From Aeriscardovia sp040773385 (lineage in GTDB: Bacteria > Actinomycetota > Actinomycetes > Actinomycetales > Bifidobacteriaceae): DNA of 64,000 nt. The translations under genes and the position numbers were made by a program. The notes below the pieces were generated by a model. The model was not told the DNA's origin and made no database searches. It saw only the letters and a program-made list of their open reading frames with translations. Below, in pieces: positions 59,098-64,000 of the stretch (position 1 is the first letter of the stretch; every line of letters begins with the position of its first letter). The stretch spans positions 62,001 to 126,000 of the forward strand of contig JAXGWH010000001.1 of the NCBI GenBank assembly GCA_040773385.1, in the 5' to 3' direction.

Positions 59098-59659
59098 GGG
59101 CGGAGGAGCCGTCCCAGCCTTCCGCAGGACCGGGATCGCCCTGCAGATCGGAGAAGAAGAGCGTGGGACGGTTGCCGTCGGCATTCGCGGGCTGGGCGAG
59201 CCAGTGCTCATAGACCGCCAGGCGGCTCGCCGTCTGCACGGCCAGAGGTTCGGGCAGACGGTCACGGTCGAACCAGCCCGAATCCGTGTTCTCGTGGTCG
59301 CCGATGCCGGGGTCGGCGTTGCCTGCCGGCCGCAGTGAGCAGGCGAAGCAGTGGTCCATGTACTGGGCGTGGTCCCCGTTGGCGTAGACGAGCATGCGCG
59401 GCAGGGAGTTGACGCTCACGAGCGCGTCGACGACGACATCGACGCCCGTTTCCTCTTTCACCTCGCGGATGACCGTGTCGGCCGGCTGCTCGGTCGGCTC
59501 GTTCACGCCGGCGACGAAAGCCCACATCCCGGTGTCCGCGCGGCGGGCGAGCAGGAACCTGCCGTCCGCGTCGCGCACGACCGCGGTCACACCGGCCAGC
59601 CACAGAGGGTCGTGGCCGAGCTTTGCGCGTGTGCGCAGGATGAAATCAGGCGTCGTCAT
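59093..59659 (-). CDS. Nudix hydrolase
   Basis: Hydrolyses a nucleoside diphosphate linked to another group. The 188-residue protein contains an intact Nudix box from G51-like GVNEPTEQPADTVIRE to VKEETGV (Gx5Ex7REUxEExGU), following AVVRDADGRFLLARRADTG and WAFVAGVNEP. Later NSLPRMLVYANGDHAQYMDHCFAC suggests an NTP- or NAD-related subgroup, but the substrate cannot be assigned. Located 19 bp downstream of the pepP-like gene on the same strand, so probably cotranscribed. Confidence 0.92.
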   Translation of the reverse strand: MTTPDFILRTRAKLGHDPLWLAGVTAVVRDADGRFLLARRADTGMWAFVAGVNEPTEQPADTVIREVKEETGVDVVVDALVSVNSLPRMLVYANGDHAQYMDHCFACSLRPAGNADPGIGDHENTDSGWFDRDRLPEPLAVQTASRLAVYEHWLAQPANADGNRPTLFFSDLQGDPGPAEGWDGSSAR

Positions 59660-59678
59660 TGATGGATCGACCCCCGGC

Positions 59679-61232
59679 TCACTTCTCGTCGGTCACAGGG
59701 ACGGTGTCGGCCACGCTGTGCTGACGCTGGTCGGCGATCCACGCCTCCACGTCCTCCGGCTTGCTCGGCACGTACGGCTTGGACAGCCACACCGGACCGT
59801 CCTCGGTCACGAGAACGTCATCCTCGATGCGCACGCCGATGCCGCGCATCTCCGGCGGGACCATGAGATCGTTCTTGCGGAAGTAGAGGCCCGGCTCGAT
59901 GGTGAAGACCATGCCCGGTTCGAAGGTGCCGCCCTGGTACTTGTCGAAACGCGCCTCGGCGCAGTCGTGCACGTCCAGGCCCAGGTGGTGGGCCACGCCG
60001 CAGGCATGCCAGCGGCGGTGCTGCTGGCCCTGCGGGCTGAGCGCCTCCTCAAACGGCACTTTGAGGATGCCCCACTCGTGCAGGTCCTCCGCGAGCGAGC
60101 GCATGCACGCATGGTGGATGTCGGAGTACGTGCCGCCCAGTTTGACGGCCTTGAAGCCGGCGAGCTGTGCCTTGAGCACGGCGTTGTAGACCTTGAGCTG
60201 CACGGGGCTGAACTTGCCGTTGACGGGGAAGGTGCGGGTCACGTCGGCCGAGTAGAGGCCGGTGGACTCCACGCCCGCGTCGATGAGGACGAGCTCGCCG
60301 TTGTGCACGCTGTGCGTGTTGCGCATCCAGTGCAGGGTGGGCGCATCCGGGCCGGAGGCGATGATCGTGTCATAACCCAGGCCGTTGCCCTCCACGCGGG
60401 CCACGGCGTTGAACGCGCCCTCGAGGATGCGCTCGCCGCGCGGCTGGTCGATGGCCGAGTCGAGGTGGCGCAGGATGTTGTCGAAGCCATGGCGGGTCGC
60501 GCGGATGGCATCGGTCAGCTCCCTAACCTCGAGCTTGTCCTTGAACATGCGCTGTTCTGCGGCGAACTGGTGCAGCTCGTCGTCCTTGGCGATGTTGCCG
60601 GACAGATCGGTGAAACCGCCCTGCTCGCGGATGGCCTCCACCAGACGGGTGAGCGCCGGGTCGGCCTCCTTGATGACGCGCAGCGGGGTGCCGCCGCGCT
60701 CGGCGGTGACATTCATGGCGATGAAGCTCGTCAGCTCGGCGATCGGCCGGGTCTCGAGCCCGGTCATCGTGGCGAACTCGTTCACGCCCGGGCGCGCGCC
60801 TACCCAGTACTCGCCGTAGTGGGCGGAGCGGAAGAACTCCGGGGTGTCCTTGTCGTAGCGCTGGTGCACGAACAGGATTGGCGTGTGGCCGTCATCGTTC
60901 GGATCGAGGACGAGCACCGCGCCGTCCTCGTAGTCCTCGCCCAGGCCCGTGTAGTAGGCGAAGGTGGTGTCGGGGCGGAACATGTAGTCGCAGTCGTTGT
61001 TGCGCACCTTGGCGCGGCCGGCGGGGATGATGAGCCTCTCGCCGGGGAACGCCGAGGAGAGCTTGGCGCGGCGGGCGGGCGTGTATTTGCTCGACTCGAG
61101 GGGCTTGACGTCCATCTTCTCGTCGGCCCAGCCCTGGGTCATGAAGGTGCGGAAGGTCTCGGAGTTCGGCCGCAGGGAACGGTTGTTGACGCGCTCGGAG
61201 ATCGGGCGCTTGTCCTGCTGATTATCAGCCAT
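59679..61232 (-). CDS. pepP: Xaa-Pro aminopeptidase (aminopeptidase P, M24B)
   Basis: Removes an N-terminal residue before proline. The 517-residue protein has the N-terminal AMP domain (LIIPAGRAKVRNNDCDYMFRPDTTFAYYTGL) and the pita-bread catalytic domain. All dinuclear metal ligands are visible: D in VLIDAGVES, D in SADVTRTFPVNG, H in GVAHHLGLDVHD, E in FTIEPGLYF, and E in VRIEDDVLV. The ATG at 61232 follows AAAGGA five bases upstream; the frame extends 7 codons further without support. Cytoplasmic, no signal peptide. Confidence 0.95.
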   Translation of the reverse strand: MADNQQDKRPISERVNNRSLRPNSETFRTFMTQGWADEKMDVKPLESSKYTPARRAKLSSAFPGERLIIPAGRAKVRNNDCDYMFRPDTTFAYYTGLGEDYEDGAVLVLDPNDDGHTPILFVHQRYDKDTPEFFRSAHYGEYWVGARPGVNEFATMTGLETRPIAELTSFIAMNVTAERGGTPLRVIKEADPALTRLVEAIREQGGFTDLSGNIAKDDELHQFAAEQRMFKDKLEVRELTDAIRATRHGFDNILRHLDSAIDQPRGERILEGAFNAVARVEGNGLGYDTIIASGPDAPTLHWMRNTHSVHNGELVLIDAGVESTGLYSADVTRTFPVNGKFSPVQLKVYNAVLKAQLAGFKAVKLGGTYSDIHHACMRSLAEDLHEWGILKVPFEEALSPQGQQHRRWHACGVAHHLGLDVHDCAEARFDKYQGGTFEPGMVFTIEPGLYFRKNDLMVPPEMRGIGVRIEDDVLVTEDGPVWLSKPYVPSKPEDVEAWIADQRQHSVADTVPVTDEK

Positions 61233-61367
61233 ATCGGTCCTTTCATCGAACATGGACGGTGGTGCCCATCCTACGGCAGGGCAGTGCCGGTTTTCTGGAT
61301 TCTGCCTGTTCTCTGCCGTGTCCGGGCACTGGCCGGATGCATCAATGGCCGTATGGTTTCGTCTGCG

Positions 61368-62024
61368 TCACATCGGCCTGTTCATGATCAGATCGGTCTG
61401 TGGGTCATGGCCGACCTGGAAGGTGTGCCGGCCGACGAGGGCGAAGCCTTGCGAGGCGTACAGGCGCTGGGCGGGGACGTTGCCCTCCCACACGCCCAGC
61501 CACATCGTGTCCGCGCCGGCCTTGTGTGCCTGCTTCTCGGCGAAGCCCATGAGCGCCTTGCCCAGACCGCGGTGTTTGAAGGCAGGGATCACATAGAGCC
61601 GCTCGATCTCGAACGCGCCCGGGTGCCGCATCACCGGGTCTGACAGCGCTGCGCCTTGGTTCTCGTCGAGCCAGGTGTTGAGCTTGAGGTAGCCGGCGAG
61701 TTTGCCGTCGGCGAGCAGGAAATAAAACGCCGAGCCGGCAGTCTCCACCTGCCGGCGCAGCTCTGACGGGCTGTAGGCGTCGTCCAGATACGCTTCCATA
61801 TCGTCGGCGCAGGTGATGTGGATGAACGTGTCGTAGAACGTCCCCCGGCTGACCTGCGAAAGCACGCGGACATCACGCGGATCGTCCGTGACTCGATGGA
61901 AATCGATCGTTCCCCCGAAGCGTTGGTGGCGAGGCTCCTGGGGCACGGCGTCACCTGTGAGACTTGCGCTCTGGGCGGCGTTCTGTGGGGTCGCCTCATT
62001 TTTCTCACTGTCAGGGTCCGTCAT
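61368..62024 (-). CDS. GNAT-family N-acetyltransferase
   Basis: Acetyl-CoA-dependent acetyltransferase of 218 residues. After a ~40-residue leader the GNAT fold is clear: FYFLLADGKLAGYLKLNTW, then ERLYVIPAFKHRGLGKALMGFAEKQA with the acetyl-CoA loop HRGLGK, and MWLGVWEGNVPAQRLYASQGFALVGRHTFQVG. The resemblance is to PaiA/polyamine-type acetyltransferases, but the substrate is not certain. AGGAGGAGGG precedes the ATG. Same strand as the pepP gene but 135 bp apart. Confidence 0.9.
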   Translation of the reverse strand: MTDPDSEKNEATPQNAAQSASLTGDAVPQEPRHQRFGGTIDFHRVTDDPRDVRVLSQVSRGTFYDTFIHITCADDMEAYLDDAYSPSELRRQVETAGSAFYFLLADGKLAGYLKLNTWLDENQGAALSDPVMRHPGAFEIERLYVIPAFKHRGLGKALMGFAEKQAHKAGADTMWLGVWEGNVPAQRLYASQGFALVGRHTFQVGHDPQTDLIMNRPM

Positions 62025-62187
62025 GATGCCCTCCTCCTGGCCGATCGGTCATGCTTTCCGGTCACTTTTCGGCCATGCTTGTGGCGACCGCTGTCGTTGT
62101 TGTCCGATTATCCCAGACGTGGGGGAGCAGGATGGCCGGCGCGGCCCGCCTCAGCTGTCGGCGGGGCCGCGGATAGGGTGTGACGAC

Positions 62188-62193
62188 TAGGCT
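62188..62193 (+). promoter_or_regulatory. Possible folC promoter, -10 TAGGCT
   Basis: TAGGCT in the context CTAGGCTTAGGAAGG resembles the element at 34571-34584. It lies 109 bp before the folC ATG. No good -35. Short imperfect repeats of GCACAGYCGGTCCGCA type (62230-62290) fill the leader. Confidence 0.3.
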
Positions 62194-62301
62194 TAGGAAG
62201 GTTGGCGCAGGCCATGGCAGCGGCCAGTGCGCACAGTCTGCACAGCCGGTCCGCAACAGCCGGTCGGCACAATCGGTCCGCACAGTCGGGAGGGGGAGCG
62301 C

Positions 62302-63753
62302 ATGTCACTGGAACATCCGTCACGCACGAAGGGTGAGACGATGAGGCGCGTCTACGAGGAGATCCTCTCGCGCGCCCCCGAGCACAAGCCCCAGCCGAGC
62401 ATCGAGCGCATGGCCCACATCCTCGACCTGCTCGGCCACCCCGAGCAGTCGTTCCGCGTGGTGCACATCACCGGCACCAACGGTAAGGGCTCCACCGCCC
62501 GCATGACCGAGCGGCTCCTGCGTGCTTACGGCCAGCGCACCGGCCTGTATACGAGCCCCCACCTCGAGCGCGTCAACGAGCGCATCTGCCTGGACGGCGA
62601 GCCCCTGAGCGACGAGCGCTTCATCGACACGTACAACCAGGTCAAGGACTTCGTCGATATGACCGACGCGTGGTCGGCCAAGCGTGGTGGGGAGAAGATG
62701 AGCTTCTTCGAGGTGCTCACCGCCATGGCCATCTGGGCCTTCGCCGACGCCCCCGTCGACACCGCCGTCGTGGAGGTGGGAATGGGCGGACTGTGGGACG
62801 CCACCAACGTGCTCGACGGCGACGCGTGCATCATCGGGCCTGTGGGCATGGACCACATGCAGTGGCTCGGGGACACCGTCGAGAAGATCGCCACCGAGAA
62901 GGCCGGCATCATCAAGAAGAATTCGACCGTGATCGTCGGCCCCCAGTCCAAGGACTCGGTGAGGAAGATCATCGCCGACAAGGCGCACGCCACCCCCGGC
63001 ACCACCCTGCTGCGCGACGGCCAGGAGCTCGAGGTGGTCTCCCGCACCCCGGCCGTGGGCGGCCAGATCGCCACCCTGCGCACCCCCAACGGCGTCTACA
63101 CGGACGTGCCCGTCAAGATGTTCGGCGAGCACCAGGCCCACAACGCCCTCGCCGCGCTCGCCGCCTGCGAGACGGTGCTGCCCGTCAACGGCGCCCTCGA
63201 CGCCAAGATCGTCGAGGAGGCGTTCGGCTCGGTGAGCGTGCCCGGGCGCGTGGAGGTCATCCGCCATTCGCCCACGATCATCCTCGACGGCGCGCACAAC
63301 CCCATGGCCGCCCAGGCGCTGCGAAAGACAATCGACGAGAACTTCGCCATGAAACAGGTGGTGGGCATCGTCTCCATGATGAAGGACAAGCAGGTCGAGA
63401 CAGTCCTGGGCATCTGGGAGCCGCTCATGAGCCAGATCGTCGTCACCCAGAACTCGGAGACAAACCGCGTCATGCCCATCGACGATCTCTATAAGATCGC
63501 CTGCAGCGTGTTCGGCCCCGACCGTGTGTACAAGGAGCCGCTCATGCCCGATGCCATCCAGAAGGCCGTCGACCTGGTGGATGTGGACGACGAGACCGGC
63601 CTGGGCTACGGGCACTGCGTGCTCGTCACCGGCAGCTTCGTCACCGTGGGCGACGCGCGTGAGCTGCTCGAGGTGAAACAGGATCCCAGACTGCTCAAAC
63701 CGGTGGGCGAGCGCGTGGCCAAAAATAAGCGCGGCGGCTCCGCCCAGGACTGA
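62302..63753 (+). CDS. folC: Folylpolyglutamate/dihydrofolate synthase FolC
   Basis: Mur-ligase relative that adds glutamate to dihydropteroate and folates. The 483-residue protein has VVHITGTNGKGSTARMTERLL (ATP loop near residue 60), TSPHLERVNERI, FFEVLTAMAIWAF, VEVGMGGLWDATN, and VIRHSPTIILDGAHNPMAAQAL. GGAGGGGGAG lies just before the ATG at 62302, which gives the usual N-terminus; the frame extends upstream through repeat-like DNA. smc follows after 48 bp, an arrangement that looks like a transcription unit. Confidence 0.95.
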   Translation: MSLEHPSRTKGETMRRVYEEILSRAPEHKPQPSIERMAHILDLLGHPEQSFRVVHITGTNGKGSTARMTERLLRAYGQRTGLYTSPHLERVNERICLDGEPLSDERFIDTYNQVKDFVDMTDAWSAKRGGEKMSFFEVLTAMAIWAFADAPVDTAVVEVGMGGLWDATNVLDGDACIIGPVGMDHMQWLGDTVEKIATEKAGIIKKNSTVIVGPQSKDSVRKIIADKAHATPGTTLLRDGQELEVVSRTPAVGGQIATLRTPNGVYTDVPVKMFGEHQAHNALAALAACETVLPVNGALDAKIVEEAFGSVSVPGRVEVIRHSPTIILDGAHNPMAAQALRKTIDENFAMKQVVGIVSMMKDKQVETVLGIWEPLMSQIVVTQNSETNRVMPIDDLYKIACSVFGPDRVYKEPLMPDAIQKAVDLVDVDDETGLGYGHCVLVTGSFVTVGDARELLEVKQDPRLLKPVGERVAKNKRGGSAQD

Positions 63754-63801
63754 CGCCTGCGGGACGCCACCGGAACACCATCACTGGAACGCTGGACGCG
63801 C

Positions 63802-64000
63802 ATGTATCTCAAAGAACTGACACTGCGGGGGTTCAAATCGTTCGCCAACCCCACCACCCTGCGCTTCGAGCCGGGCATCACCGCCATCGTCGGGCCCAAC
63901 GGCTCGGGCAAGTCGAACATCGTCGACGCGTTCGCCTGGGTGATGGGCGAGCAGGGCGCCCGTGCGCTGCGCGGCTCGAGCATGGAGGACGTCATCTTCG
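63802..64000 (+). CDS. smc: Chromosome segregation protein SMC, 5' end (partial)
   Basis: The first 66 codons of SMC, the condensin ATPase. MYLKELTLRGFKSFANPTTLRF and Walker A GPNGSGKSNIVDAFAWVMGE are diagnostic of SMC rather than RecN or RecF. The gene runs past the end of the window. Its ATG has no strong ribosome site and lies 48 bp after folC. Confidence 0.96.
   Translation, partial: MYLKELTLRGFKSFANPTTLRFEPGITAIVGPNGSGKSNIVDAFAWVMGEQGARALRGSSMEDVIF

Overview
The window is high-GC DNA from a member of the Bifidobacteriaceae (Bifidobacterium or a close relative). The best taxonomic evidence is the tmRNA on the minus strand (49679-50079), whose tag reading frame encodes AKSNRTEFALAA, the tag I recall for Bifidobacterium. 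Other actinobacterial signs agree: MurT/GatD, LexA next to a LysM division-inhibitor-like gene, a HelD-like helicase, a Wag31-type DivIVA, GlnA2-type glutamine synthetase, and TAGNNT -10 boxes. No rRNA, tRNA, insertion sequence, prophage or CRISPR array was found.

Region by region. 1-9.6 kb: end of a dus gene, then a cell-division block ftsZ-sepF-yggT-divIVA-lspA-rluA-family, then dnaE. 9.7-19 kb: an unknown acidic protein, glnA2, the convergent helicase gene hrpA, a small rRNA-methyltransferase-like gene, and hflX. 19-25 kb: ldh with a LacI-type operator and a strong terminator, then a lower mevalonate pathway operon (mvk, mvaD and a single gene fusing phosphomevalonate kinase to type 2 IPP isomerase). 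25-27.4 kb: lexA facing a LysM gene across three SOS boxes, then nrdR. 27.4-29.7 kb: HelD-like helicase. 30.4-45.7 kb: a dcw cluster, mraZ-rsmH-ftsL-ftsI-[MurE-like]-murF-mraY-murD-ftsW-murG-murC-ftsQ, tightly packed with start/stop overlaps and headed by three MraZ boxes. 45.9-49.4 kb: dtd, then gatD and murT on the minus strand, and a small acidic protein. 49.7-51.3 kb: tmRNA and a cation efflux transporter. 51.4-59 kb: a sugar region with a membrane protein of unknown role, a fructokinase, xylA, an acetyltransferase, xylB and a ROK regulator; matching operators lie at xylA and between xylB and xylR. 59-64 kb: Nudix hydrolase, Xaa-Pro aminopeptidase, GNAT acetyltransferase, folC and the 5' end of smc.

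The genes work together mainly in envelope synthesis and division. The dcw operon makes lipid II, MurT/GatD amidates it, FtsW/FtsI polymerise it at the septum, FtsZ/SepF/DivIVA place it, and the mevalonate operon supplies isoprenoid precursors for the lipid carrier. The strongest candidates for something undescribed are: (i) a protein in the murE slot of the dcw cluster that aligns by eye with the first half of MurE but has lost the ATP-binding lysine loop; (ii) the phosphomevalonate kinase-IPP isomerase fusion; (iii) a MurT without its zinc-ribbon cysteines; and (iv) a series of short tandem repeats (11-35 bp units) in intergenic and poorly conserved coding DNA. Nothing was searched against a database; family names rest on motifs read from the translated sequence.
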